Assembly (NCBI GenBank): GCA_947479935.1
Contig: CANKBG010000023.1
Coordinates: 1-38,278 of the forward strand
DNA from: Comamonadaceae bacterium
GTDB lineage: Bacteria > Pseudomonadota > Gammaproteobacteria > Burkholderiales > Burkholderiaceae_C
Direction: 5' to 3'
DNA length: 38,278 nt
In this document: positions 26,663 to 34,965 of the stretch, in pieces
How the letters are laid out: every line of letters starts with the position of its first letter
Position numbering within the stretch: the stretch's first letter is position 1
Made by a program: the position numbers and the translations under genes
The notes under the pieces: model-generated
Databases searched by the model: none
The model's input: the letters and a program-made list of their open reading frames with translations, nothing else
Told to the model about the DNA's origin: nothing

Positions 26663-28189
26663 TTACATGACAGCGCCAACTTGCCACGGCACAAACTCAT
26701 TTTGCCCGTAGCCATGTTGTTCGCTTTTGGTGGGTTCGCCAGAGGCTGCTTTTAAAATCATGTCAAAAATGCGCTGACCCATGTCGGCAATGCTCACGCC
26801 GTTGTCGACAATCTCACCGCAATTCAAGTCCATGTCTTCTTCTTGTTTTTTCCACAAAGCCGTGTTGGTGGAAAACTTCAAACTGGGGGAGGGCGCACAA
26901 CCATATGCGCTGCCACGACCCGTGGTAAAGCAAATGAGATTGGCACCCCCTGCTACTTGGCCTGTGGCACTGACGGGGTCGTAGCCAGGCGTGTCCATGT
27001 AAACAAAGCCGTGCGTGTTGACAGGTTCTGCATATTCGTAAACCGCTTGCAGGTTGCTGGTGCCGCCTTTGGCCACAGCCCCCAGAGACTTTTCCAAGAT
27101 GGTGGTCAGGCCACCCGCTTTGTTGCCAGGCGAGGGGTTGTTGTTCATCTCGCCGCCATTGATTTCGGTGTAGTTTTCCCACCAGTGAATGCGGTCAATG
27201 AGTTTTTGCGCCACTTCAGGTTTAACAGCGCGGCGTGTGAGCAAATGTTCAGCACCATAAATTTCAGGGGTCTCGCTCAAGATGGCGGTACCACCATGTT
27301 GCACCAGCAAGTCAACCGCTGCGCCTAAGGCAGGGTTGGCGCTGATACCAGAGTATCCATCGGAGCCGCCACATTGCAGACCCACGGTGATGTGTTCTGC
27401 GCTGCAGGATTCGCGCTTGACTTGGTTGGCACGCGGCAACATTTCTTGGATGAGGGCAATGCCTTTTTCAACCGTCAGGCGGGTGCCACCTGTGTCTTGA
27501 ATGTTGAATACCTTGAGGGTGTCACCTTCGCGCAAGCTGCTGTGCGCCAACCAGGTTTTGAGTTGATTGGACTCACAGCCCAAGCCCACCACCACCACGC
27601 CCCAAAAGTTAGCATGCGTGGCGTACCCTGCCAAGGTGCGCTCAAGCAACTGCATGCCCAGGCCTTCCGTGTCCATGCCGCATCCGGTGCCATGAGTTAA
27701 AGCTACAACGCCATCGACGTTGGGGAAATGGGCCAGCGCGGAGGGGTTGTTGCGTTTGGAAAAATGATCAGCAATGGCACGTGCGGCCGTGGCTGAGCAA
27801 TTGACACTGGAGAGAACGCCAATGTAATTGCGTGTGGCCACTCGGCCATCCGACCGCTTGATGCCCATGAAAGTTGCGTGTTTGCGCGGCGATTCTGGTT
27901 TGACGTCTTGTCCTATGGCGTAGTCGCGCTCGAAGTTGCCCTTCTCGGGTCCCATGTTGAGGTTGTGCGTATGCACATGCTCGCCAGGTTGGATGGCGGT
28001 ACTGGCAAAGCCAATGATCTGGTTATATCGGCGCACGGGCTGTCCGGCTTGAATAGCGCGCGTGGCTACTTTGTGGCCAGGCGGAATGAGACCTTTCACA
28101 GGCACGCCCTCCACATTGGCACCGCTCATGAGTTGGGCCCGCGCAATGACCACGTCATCGGCAGAATGAAGTCGAATAAAGATACTCAT
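26663..28189 (-). CDS. uxaA: Altronate dehydratase family protein (UxaA, full-length)
   Basis: 508-residue enzyme with an N-terminal SAF domain (residues 1-75, ending GEHVHTHNL) joined to the large UxaA catalytic domain that starts around residue 105 (GIKRSDGRVATRNYIGV). Motifs SVNCSATAARAIADHF, THGTGCGMDTEG, GLQCGGSDGYSG and FTTGRGSAYGCAPSP are typical of altronate/galactarate dehydratases and include cysteines likely to hold an iron. It would dehydrate D-altronate to 2-keto-3-deoxy-D-gluconate, the same product as the mannonate dehydratase. Some homologs act on galactarate or other aldonates, so substrate is probable and not certain. Confidence 0.87.
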   Translation of the reverse strand: MSIFIRLHSADDVVIARAQLMSGANVEGVPVKGLIPPGHKVATRAIQAGQPVRRYNQIIGFASTAIQPGEHVHTHNLNMGPEKGNFERDYAIGQDVKPESPRKHATFMGIKRSDGRVATRNYIGVLSSVNCSATAARAIADHFSKRNNPSALAHFPNVDGVVALTHGTGCGMDTEGLGMQLLERTLAGYATHANFWGVVVVGLGCESNQLKTWLAHSSLREGDTLKVFNIQDTGGTRLTVEKGIALIQEMLPRANQVKRESCSAEHITVGLQCGGSDGYSGISANPALGAAVDLLVQHGGTAILSETPEIYGAEHLLTRRAVKPEVAQKLIDRIHWWENYTEINGGEMNNNPSPGNKAGGLTTILEKSLGAVAKGGTSNLQAVYEYAEPVNTHGFVYMDTPGYDPVSATGQVAGGANLICFTTGRGSAYGCAPSPSLKFSTNTALWKKQEEDMDLNCGEIVDNGVSIADMGQRIFDMILKAASGEPTKSEQHGYGQNEFVPWQVGAVM

Positions 28190-28198
28190 GTTTTGGTC

Positions 28199-29593
28199 TC
28201 AAAAAAACTTTTTAGGCAACCACAGAACCAAGCTTGGTACGTAAGTAATGACGACCAAACTGCCAAGCAGAGGGAACAGCCAAGGCAAGATGGCTGCAGT
28301 GGTTCGTTCAACGCTGAGTTTGGCCACACGCGCCAAGACAAACAACACCATGCCCATGGGCGGGTGCAACAGACCAATCATGAGGTTGAGCACCATGACC
28401 AAACCAAAGTGAACCAAGTCGATGCCCAGCTTTTGGCAAATGGGAACCAAGATGGGCACCAAAATGGTAATGGCCGCAGTGGGTTCTAAGAAGCAACCCA
28501 CGAACAACATGAGCAAGTTGGCCAACAACAAAAACTTCCAAGGCTCTTGCGTGAAGCCCAGCACCCATTCGCTGATGGCTGCCGTTACGCCGGTGGCTGT
28601 GAGCATCCAGCCAAAGATGCTGGCAGCCGCCACAATGAACATCACGGTGGCAGTTGTCTCTACGGTGTCCAAGCAAATCTTCACAAACATTTTGAAGTGA
28701 AGCGTGCGGTACCAGAAAAATCCGAGAATGATGGCCCACACACACGCTGCAATGGCGCCTTCTGTGGGTGTAAAAACGCCGGTGGTCATGCCGCCAATGA
28801 GCAGCACAGGCGTCATGATGGGCAACACAGCTTGAAAGTTAAACATTTTGTCGGCGATGAATAAAAATCCGAGCGCAACGAAAACAGTCAACTGAGGTGG
28901 TGTTTCCAGCACAGTGACCAAGCCCCAAACCCCGATAGGCCAGCCAATCACAACGGCTGTTTCGGCCAAGGCTTTTAAAACACGAGGCCATTCAAACTTC
29001 ACATCTGCGCCCCAATTGTTTTTATGCGCAAAGTAGGCCACGGTGACCATCATCAGGAAGGCCATTAAGACGCCCGGCAAGATGCCTGCTAAAAACAATG
29101 AGCCCACAGACACGTTGGCCATCATGCCGTAAATGACAAATGGCAAACTGGGTGGAATGATGGGTCCCAAAGTTGCCGATGCAGCAGTGACACCCACCGC
29201 AAACTCGGTGCTGTAGCCATGGTCTTTCATGGCCTTGATTTCAATCGTGCCCAAACCTGCAGCATCGGCAATGGCGGTGCCGCTCATGCCCGCAAACACC
29301 ACCGATCCCACCACGTTCACATGGCCCAAGCCGCCTTTCATCCAACCGACCAAGGCCAAGGCGTAGTTGTAAATGCGGTTGGTAATGCCGGCATTGTTCA
29401 TGAGGTTGCCGGCCAAAATAAAGAAGGGTACAGCCAGCAAAGGAAAGCTGTCGATACCAGACACCATGCGGTGAATGACCACGAAGGGAGGCGAGCTTTG
29501 CGTCCAGAATAAATAAATGAGTGAGGCACCCGCCATGGCAATGGCCACCGGAATGCCGCCACTCATGAGCAACAAGAACAAAATTTTTAACAT
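28199..29593 (-). CDS. TRAP transporter large permease, DctM type
   Basis: 464-residue inner-membrane protein with about twelve hydrophobic segments, the sodium-coupled transport subunit of a TRAP carrier. It shows PFFILAGNLMNNAGIT, the GMSGTAIADAAGLGTIEIKAM loop, ATLGPIIPPSLPFVIYG and a C-terminal GLLHPPMGMVLFV, all typical of DctM. It is somewhat longer than the classical protein of about 426 residues. It lies between the DctQ and altronate dehydratase genes and so probably imports a uronate or aldonate. Confidence 0.93.
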   Translation of the reverse strand: MLKILFLLLMSGGIPVAIAMAGASLIYLFWTQSSPPFVVIHRMVSGIDSFPLLAVPFFILAGNLMNNAGITNRIYNYALALVGWMKGGLGHVNVVGSVVFAGMSGTAIADAAGLGTIEIKAMKDHGYSTEFAVGVTAASATLGPIIPPSLPFVIYGMMANVSVGSLFLAGILPGVLMAFLMMVTVAYFAHKNNWGADVKFEWPRVLKALAETAVVIGWPIGVWGLVTVLETPPQLTVFVALGFLFIADKMFNFQAVLPIMTPVLLIGGMTTGVFTPTEGAIAACVWAIILGFFWYRTLHFKMFVKICLDTVETTATVMFIVAAASIFGWMLTATGVTAAISEWVLGFTQEPWKFLLLANLLMLFVGCFLEPTAAITILVPILVPICQKLGIDLVHFGLVMVLNLMIGLLHPPMGMVLFVLARVAKLSVERTTAAILPWLFPLLGSLVVITYVPSLVLWLPKKFF

Positions 29594-29624
29594 GTCTTTA
29601 CTTTCAAGCGTCGAAATGAAGTGA

Positions 29625-30200
29625 TTAACGGTCTGTCATTTCTGACTCGGGACGCTGCAACACGGTGTAGCCACGTTGCCAATGAATTTTCATGACCCAG
29701 ATAGCGCGCAAACACATGGCAGCAAAACCCGCCATGACTACACCGTAAACCAAATTCATGGGCAAATCGATGATGGTCATTTTGTAGGTGCCCAGTTTTT
29801 CCATCATTTGACCTGTTAGAAAAGTGGCTGCTGCAAAAAATGCAATGCGCATGATGTCGACTAAATGGTTCATGAATTTGGACAACCAGGCCGGCATGAA
29901 CTTGTAGAAAAAGTCCACTTGGATGTGGTTGTTCTTGGCCACGCCAATGGTTGCGCCCGTAAAGACAACGGCGATCAAAAGATAACGTGCAATTTCTTCT
30001 GTCCAAGACGCAGAGTTGTTAAGCACGTAGCGTGTAAAAAACTGATAGAAAACAGTTGCACCCAGCAACCAAAAGAATCCCAAGGCCACCCAAGCTTCAA
30101 CAGGTGTGCCAGACAAATCGACTTCTTCGTCAACGGCGTGAAACTGCCCATCGTCGCCCATGATTTTGGGCATGGCGTCTAGGTCGGGGGTGTTGCTCAT
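29625..30200 (-). CDS. TRAP transporter small permease, DctQ type
   Basis: 191-residue membrane protein with four predicted segments (around residues 32-52, 68-87, 107-125 and 145-165), the small partner of DctM. The NSASWTEEIARYLLIAVVFTGATIGVAKNNHIQVDFF region is the standard DctQ signature; it is quoted here only to name it, with key residues Trp-Thr-Glu-Glu and His-Ile-Gln-Val. The hydrophilic N-terminal 30 residues are longer than usual. It follows the binding protein gene after 94 bases containing two hairpins. Confidence 0.88.
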   Translation of the reverse strand: MSNTPDLDAMPKIMGDDGQFHAVDEEVDLSGTPVEAWVALGFFWLLGATVFYQFFTRYVLNNSASWTEEIARYLLIAVVFTGATIGVAKNNHIQVDFFYKFMPAWLSKFMNHLVDIMRIAFFAAATFLTGQMMEKLGTYKMTIIDLPMNLVYGVVMAGFAAMCLRAIWVMKIHWQRGYTVLQRPESEMTDR

Positions 30201-30226
30201 GGAATATCCTCAAAAAGACCAAAAGA

Positions 30227-30282
30227 TCGAGCCCGGAGGCTCGACCCGTATGCGTGCACCCTTCAGTCAAGGAGTGGTGCAC
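30227..30282 (-). other. Tandem hairpins between dctP and dctQ
   Basis: Two stems lie in the 94 bases separating the binding protein gene from the small permease gene. One is TCGAGCC (30227-30233), loop CGGA, GGCTCGA (30238-30244), a perfect 7-base stem. The other is GTGCACC (30254-30260) and GGTGCAC (30276-30282), also 7 bases with a 15-base loop. Read on the minus strand, the first stem is followed by T-rich sequence (TCTTTTGGTCTTTTTG). Such elements often protect the abundant binding-protein mRNA and attenuate the permease genes. Confidence 0.55.
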
Positions 30283-30294
30283 TGAGTGAACAAC

Positions 30295-31293
30295 TTACTT
30301 GGCAGCTTGAATTTTGTCGAAGTCAGCCTTGGTGAAGCCCATTGAATCAAGCGGTTTGTTTTTCAAGACAGCGTCTTGGAATGACTTGCGATCGACTTGC
30401 ACAACTTGCAAACCTTTCTTCTTGAACTCGTCAACCAATTCAGCTTCGCGTGCTTTGATTTTGGCGGTAGCGCGAACAGCTGCTTCTTGCGTCACGTCAC
30501 TGAAAATTTTCTTTTCTGCATCAGAAAGTTTGTTCCAAACGTGAGGGGCAATTTGCGTGGTCAAACCGTCAACAATGTGGCCCGTGAGCATGATGGCCTT
30601 TTGAACTTCGTAGAACTTCTTGGCTTCAATGGTGGTCAATGGGTTTTCTTGGGCATCCACAGTGCCGTTTTGCAAAGCCAAATAAACTTCGGCAAAAGCA
30701 ATCGGTGTTGGGTTGGCGCCGCATGCTTCTGGCGTGGCACGGTAGGCGGGAACGTCAGGCACACGAATTTTCATACCCTTCATGCCGGCGCAATTGGTAA
30801 AAGCTTTTTGCGCTGTGGTGTGACGTGCGCCATAGTAGGTGTACGCGGTCACTTGAATGCCTGTTTTGGCTCGGAATTCATTCACCATTTCGGCAAACAC
30901 TGGACTCTTGGAATAGGCAATCAGGTGGTCGCCATCGCGGAAGATGAAGGGGTAGTAGGCAATGCCAAAGCGTGGATAGGCGCGTGCCGCAAAAGAGGGA
31001 CCGCTGATGATCATGTCGACAGTGCCCAAGGTCAGGCCTTGGTTAATGTCGGTCTCCTTGCCCAGTGTGGAGGCAGGAAAAACTTGAATTTCATATTTGC
31101 CGTTGGTGCGTTTTTTAATTTCTTCGGAAGCCCACACAGATTCAGTGTGATAAGCCTCTGAAGTTTCGTAAACGTGCGCCCATTTCAATTTGGTTTGAGC
31201 TTGCGCAACGCCGCTGCCCATGGCGCCAAATAGGCCCAGAGCAATGACGCTGGCGCTAGCGAGCGATTTCAATGCGTTTCGTTTGGTGGTCAT
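30295..31293 (-). CDS. TRAP transporter substrate-binding protein, DctP family
   Basis: 332-residue periplasmic binding protein. The signal peptide has a charged start (MTTKRNALK), a hydrophobic core (ASVIALGLFGAMG) and a likely AQA cleavage site near residue 33. The mature part carries the DctP patterns TLGKETDINQGLTLGTVDM, the conserved arginine region GMKGMKIRVPDVPAYRA that binds the substrate carboxylate, and VYLALQNGTVDAQENP. The ligand is therefore an organic acid; the operon points to hexuronates or aldonates. A strong AAGGAGAT ribosome site precedes the ATG. Confidence 0.93.
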   Translation of the reverse strand: MTTKRNALKSLASASVIALGLFGAMGSGVAQAQTKLKWAHVYETSEAYHTESVWASEEIKKRTNGKYEIQVFPASTLGKETDINQGLTLGTVDMIISGPSFAARAYPRFGIAYYPFIFRDGDHLIAYSKSPVFAEMVNEFRAKTGIQVTAYTYYGARHTTAQKAFTNCAGMKGMKIRVPDVPAYRATPEACGANPTPIAFAEVYLALQNGTVDAQENPLTTIEAKKFYEVQKAIMLTGHIVDGLTTQIAPHVWNKLSDAEKKIFSDVTQEAAVRATAKIKAREAELVDEFKKKGLQVVQVDRKSFQDAVLKNKPLDSMGFTKADFDKIQAAK

Positions 31294-31327
31294 GTTATCT
31301 CCTTGAGGTTAGAAAAAATTTTGAGTT

Positions 31328-31368
31328 GCTGGCGAAAAACTAAGAACGGGAAGGTGCGCTTCGCCAGC
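31328..31368 (-). other. Nine-base inverted repeat spanning the gntR stop codon
   Basis: GCTGGCGAA (31328-31336) and TTCGCCAGC (31360-31368) are perfect complements separated by 23 bases that contain the gntR stop codon. On the minus strand the structure ends about 34 bases before the dctP start and is followed, after AACTCAAAA, by a run of six T. It may be an attenuator or a processing hairpin that uncouples dctP expression from gntR. Confidence 0.45.
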
Positions 31369-32062
31369 TAGCGCTGAATCGTTTGTGGGCTTGTCGCAAA
31401 TGTTTTCGCATGGCATTGCGGGCATGTTGCGGATTTCTCTCTTCAATGGCTTGAATGACTTCTTGGTGCTCCAAAATAGCAGCAGCCCATGCCGCGGGTG
31501 ATTCAAAATAATCACCCAAGCGTTCAAACAAGTGGCCAGTTCTTGCTTGCAGGTACCGGTCTAGCGTATCGAGCATGACACTGTTGGCACATGCGTTGGC
31601 AATTGCCATGTGAAACGCAATGTCACTGTCGCGTGGCACACGCCCCGCCGTGGCTTCTTTTTGCATGCCTTTAAGAGCCAACTTCATTGCTTTCAGGTCT
31701 TTGGCTGTGGCGTTTTCAGCAGCCAAGGCGGCCATTTCAGCTTCAATCAAATACCGCGCCCGCATGACCTCAAGCGGGCCCCATTCAAGCGTCGTGTTGC
31801 TGGCGCTGATCTTTGCATTGCCACGTTTGCCAAGTGATTTCACGTAAATACCCGAACCTGTGCGCACCTCAATGATGCCCTCGACCTCCATCGCAATGAG
31901 GGCCTCCCGCACCGAAGGACGGCTGACGCTCAGTTGGGTGGCCAAGTCGCGTTCTGCAGGCAAGCGTGAACCCACTGCAAACTCACCAGACGAAATGAGC
32001 GTCTGGATTTGTTTGGCAATTTGGCGATAAAGCCTTTGGGGTTCAACTGTCGTGTCGGACAT
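31340..32062 (-). CDS. FadR-type GntR regulator (UxuR/ExuR-like)
   Basis: 240-residue regulator. Residues 10-75 form the winged helix-turn-helix (LYRQIAKQIQTLISSGEF, then LPAERDLATQLSVSRPSVREALIAMEVEG). Residues about 95-230 form the all-helical FCD domain that binds small acids, with the metal-linked pattern DSDIAFHMAIANA and LEHQEVIQAI. Sequence and setting resemble UxuR/ExuR, which are released from DNA by hexuronates or related acids. It heads the minus-strand sugar acid operon and faces the divergent dehydratase gene, with a palindromic operator between them. Confidence 0.9.
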   Translation of the reverse strand: MSDTTVEPQRLYRQIAKQIQTLISSGEFAVGSRLPAERDLATQLSVSRPSVREALIAMEVEGIIEVRTGSGIYVKSLGKRGNAKISASNTTLEWGPLEVMRARYLIEAEMAALAAENATAKDLKAMKLALKGMQKEATAGRVPRDSDIAFHMAIANACANSVMLDTLDRYLQARTGHLFERLGDYFESPAAWAAAILEHQEVIQAIEERNPQHARNAMRKHLRQAHKRFSASWRSAPSRS

Positions 32063-32125
32063 GAAGCAGGTGGGTTCTAAAAAATGGTGAAGCGTTCAAG
32101 CTTGTCAGGGAATACGCGGATTGGA

Positions 32126-32144
32126 CAATTGGTCAGACCAGTTG
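32126..32144. promoter_or_regulatory. GntR/FadR-type operator in the divergent sugar acid promoter
   Basis: CAATTGGTCAGACCAGTTG is a 19-base palindrome around 32135 with one mismatched pair; the central TGGTCAGACCA is perfect and matches the TGGTnnnACCA core used by FadR-subfamily GntR regulators. It sits 64 bases from the gntR start and 89 bases from the divergent dehydratase start. TTGGAC (32121-32126) and CACAAT (32145-32150) could be a rightward -35 and -10 pair that brackets the site, and similar weak boxes occur on the other strand. Confidence 0.65.
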
Positions 32145-32232
32145 CACAATCTTCACATGGAACCTGAGTGAGGGTCAAGACTGTTTTGATACGCACAAAC
32201 CCGAACTCTTCTCAATCAATTTTTCCGCCAAC

Positions 32233-33345
32233 ATGACCCCAGTCACCATCGATCGCGTTCACCTGCGGCAAGTTAACTTGCCCCCCAAGGTTGAGCGGAC
32301 TGACGCAATTCAATCATTTGTGACCCAAGAAACCGTCATGCTCACGTTGGTGTGCAGTGATGGTATTGAGGCCACGGGTTATGCGTACACCATAGGAACG
32401 GGTGGTAGCTCGGTGGTGGCCTTGCTGAAAGACCACTTGGTGCCCAGACTGCTAGGACAAAATCCTGTGCGCACTGAAGCCATTTGGAAAGATCTGTTTT
32501 TTCACACCCACGCCACAGCTGTGGGCGCCATGACCAGCTTGGCCCTGGCCTGCGTTGATACCGCGCTTTGGGATTGGCGCGCACAAAGTCAGCAGTTGCC
32601 GCTTTGGCAGTTGTTGGGCGGTGCGCAAAACAAGGTGCCGCTTTACACCACCGAGGGCGGGTGGTTGCAACTGTCGCCAGAAGTTTTGGTCGAACAAACG
32701 CTCAAGGCCCAGGCCGAAGGCTTCAAGGGTGCCAAGATCAAAATTGGCCGCCCACATGTGAGCGAAGATGTGGCCAGATTGTCGGCCGTGCGCCATGCCG
32801 TGGGACCCGCTTTTGAAATCATGACGGATGCCAATCAAGGTTTTCATCGGGCTGAAGTGGTGCGGCGTGCCAAAGCGTTTGAGGGCTTGGATTTGGCGTG
32901 GCTTGAAGAGCCCTTGCCTGCCGAAGATATCTCGGGGCACCGCCATTTAAGGGCGCACACATCGATACCGGTGGCGGTGGGTGAGTCGATGTACCACCCC
33001 ATGCAATTTAGAGAGTATTTGGAGCAGGGCGCCTGCAGTGTGGTGCAGCCCGATGTGGCGCGCATTGGCGGCATAACCCCTTGGCTCAAAACAGCGCATT
33101 TAGCCGAAACATTTGATGTGCCGGTGTGCCCGCACTTTTTGATGGAATTGCATGTGAGTTTGTGTGCGGCAGTTCCCAACGCCACTTGGGTGGAATACAT
33201 TCCACAGTTGGACGACATCACGCATTCGCGCATGAAAGTGCAAAACGGATTCGCTTATCCACCCGAGGTGCCTGGTTTGGGCATTGACTGGAATTGGGAA
33301 GCGATCTCAAAGCGGCAACAAGTTCATTTGGAGATCAAATCATGA
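32233..33345 (+). CDS. Mandelate racemase/muconate lactonizing enzyme family sugar acid dehydratase
   Basis: 370-residue enolase-superfamily enzyme of the mandelate racemase subgroup. The metal ligands are Asp199 (MTDANQG), Glu225 (WLEEP) and Glu251 (GES). The bases are the KxK pair Lys168-Ile-Lys170 and the Asp274/His301 dyad (QPDVARIGG, VCPHF). Members dehydrate acid sugars such as galactarate/talarate, fuconate, rhamnonate or galactonate; the residues do not tell which. Two SDR genes and an FAH-family hydrolase gene follow, which points to a 2-keto-3-deoxy acid product. The gene overlaps the next by four bases and is transcribed away from gntR across the operator. Confidence 0.88.
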   Translation: MTPVTIDRVHLRQVNLPPKVERTDAIQSFVTQETVMLTLVCSDGIEATGYAYTIGTGGSSVVALLKDHLVPRLLGQNPVRTEAIWKDLFFHTHATAVGAMTSLALACVDTALWDWRAQSQQLPLWQLLGGAQNKVPLYTTEGGWLQLSPEVLVEQTLKAQAEGFKGAKIKIGRPHVSEDVARLSAVRHAVGPAFEIMTDANQGFHRAEVVRRAKAFEGLDLAWLEEPLPAEDISGHRHLRAHTSIPVAVGESMYHPMQFREYLEQGACSVVQPDVARIGGITPWLKTAHLAETFDVPVCPHFLMELHVSLCAAVPNATWVEYIPQLDDITHSRMKVQNGFAYPPEVPGLGIDWNWEAISKRQQVHLEIKS

Positions 33346-34076
33346 GGCTGAAAAATAAAAACATCTTGGTGACAGCGGCTGGCCAAGGAATTGGGCATGC
33401 GGCTGTCATGGCCATGGCGGCCGAAGGCGCCACGGTTTGGGCCACTGACGTCAATCCTGAATTGCTGAAAAGCTATGCAGGTGTTGCCAATGTTCACACG
33501 GCCGTTTTAGACGTGTTGAACAAAGACGATATACAAAAACAAGTGGCACTGATTCCACGCATCGATGCGTTGTTCAACTGCGCAGGCGTGGTCCATGGCG
33601 GCACTATTTTGCAAGCCACCGACAAAGACTGGGACTTTGCATTCAACTTGAACGCGCGTGGCCAGTTTTGGATGATTCAGGCGGTGTTACCCAAAATGCT
33701 AGAGCAGGGGGGCGGTAGCATCATTAACATGGCCAGCGTGTGTTCCAGTGTTCGCGGCCTGCCTAACCGGTTTATTTATGGCGCTTCCAAAGCGGCCGTC
33801 ATTGGCCTCACCAAAAGTGTGGCCGCAGACTATGTCACCAAAGGTATTCGATGCAATGCCATTTGCCCAGGCACCGTTGAAACGCCCTCTTTGCATGAGC
33901 GCATCAACTCAGAAGCCGATCCTGTCCAAGCCCGAAAAAACTTCATTGCGCGCCAACCTATGGGACGTTTGGCGCAAGCCCACGAAATTGCCCCCATCAT
34001 TGTTTTCTTGGCCTCCGACGAAGCCATTTTTGCAACGGGTAACGCCTACATGGTCGATGGTGGCATGACCATTTGA
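33342..34076 (+). CDS. SDR oxidoreductase, 2-keto-3-deoxy-L-fuconate dehydrogenase/DHRS6-like
   Basis: 244-residue short-chain dehydrogenase with cofactor motif TAAGQGIG (residues 11-18), Asp36 at the end of strand two (NAD preference), and catalytic Ser132, Tyr146 and Lys150. Arg143 and Arg187 occupy the positions of the two carboxylate-binding arginines of DHRS6 (144 and 188 by my recollection), and CPGTVETPSLHERI is typical of this subgroup. It probably oxidises C4 of a 2-keto-3-deoxy sugar acid. The ATG at 33342 overlaps the dehydratase stop (ATGA); the longer open frame from 33294 is not supported. Confidence 0.85.
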   Translation: MRLKNKNILVTAAGQGIGHAAVMAMAAEGATVWATDVNPELLKSYAGVANVHTAVLDVLNKDDIQKQVALIPRIDALFNCAGVVHGGTILQATDKDWDFAFNLNARGQFWMIQAVLPKMLEQGGGSIINMASVCSSVRGLPNRFIYGASKAAVIGLTKSVAADYVTKGIRCNAICPGTVETPSLHERINSEADPVQARKNFIARQPMGRLAQAHEIAPIIVFLASDEAIFATGNAYMVDGGMTI

Positions 34077-34126
34077 TGCTTTAGACACGTTATTTTTTAA
34101 ATCTCTCAACTCAAATTTAAGACCTT

Positions 34127-34876
34127 ATGAATCAATACGACATGAAAGGCCGCCATGCGGTCATTACCGGTGGTGCTACGGGTTTGGGCTATGCCATTGC
34201 AGAACGTGTGTTGGCCTCGGGTGGCAGCGTGACCTTGTGGGACCGTGATGTGGCGGGCATGGCCAAAGCCGTTGCCAGTTTGAAGCATCCTGGTTCAGTT
34301 CACAGCGTTCAGGTGGATGTGTCACAACATGCCTCAGTGGCTGCCGCAACCGAGGCCACTTTGAAAATAGGGCCTGTCGATGCGGTGGTTAACTCTGCTG
34401 GCATTACGGGCCCCGTTACGCCAGTGGCAAACTACCCCATTGAGGCTTGGCAACAAGTCATGGATGTGAACGTCAATGGTGTGTTTTATTGCTGCCGTGA
34501 ATGGACGCCGCATTTGAAAGAGCGTCCGGCTGGCCGCATTGTCAACATTGCCTCCGTGGCCGGCAAAGATGGCAACCCCAATGCCAGCGCCTACAGCGCC
34601 AGCAAGGCGGCGGTCATGGCCATTACCAAATCGCTGGGCAAAGAATTGGCCAGTAGCCATGTGCGTGTCAATTGCGTTACGCCGGCTGCCGTCAAAACAG
34701 CCATCTTCGATCAGATGACGCCTGAGCACATTCAGTTCATGTTGTCTAAAATTCCCATGGGCCGTTTTGGCACACCGGAAGAAGTGGCCGCCATGGTGAC
34801 TTGGTTGTTAACTGAAGATTGTTCGTTTTCCACTGGTGCTGTGTTCGATTTGTCTGGCGGACGGTCTACCTATTGA
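34127..34876 (+). CDS. SDR oxidoreductase, second copy
   Basis: 249-residue classical short-chain dehydrogenase. Cofactor motif TGGATGLG lies near residues 14-21; Asp39 (LWDRD) suggests NAD. The NSAG motif, the catalytic SVAG serine region, and YSASKAAVMAITKSLGKELA with the Tyr-Lys pair follow. It differs from the first SDR and lacks that protein's double-arginine signature. It may be an aldose or aldonate dehydrogenase feeding the pathway, or act on the other stereoisomer of the 2-keto-3-deoxy acid. The 50-base gap before it has no clear ribosome site; ATG 34127 is the first usable start, with 34142 as an alternative. Confidence 0.85.
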   Translation: MNQYDMKGRHAVITGGATGLGYAIAERVLASGGSVTLWDRDVAGMAKAVASLKHPGSVHSVQVDVSQHASVAAATEATLKIGPVDAVVNSAGITGPVTPVANYPIEAWQQVMDVNVNGVFYCCREWTPHLKERPAGRIVNIASVAGKDGNPNASAYSASKAAVMAITKSLGKELASSHVRVNCVTPAAVKTAIFDQMTPEHIQFMLSKIPMGRFGTPEEVAAMVTWLLTEDCSFSTGAVFDLSGGRSTY

Positions 34877-34965
34877 TTCGATTTCGATCACAATCCGATA
34901 TTCAAATAGTGCGTCATCAAAAGCCTGCTTAATTTTTACTGAATCATTCATCAAAGGAAGTTCTT

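Noticed and set aside
30397..31161. 254-codon plus-strand open frame opposite dctP
   Set aside because: Its translation is rich in Cys, His and Phe without family motifs; dctP on the other strand is unambiguous.
33294..33341. Extended start of the first SDR
   Set aside because: The extra 16 residues lie within the dehydratase 3' end; the ATG at 33342 starts right before the Rossmann motif and forms an ATGA junction.
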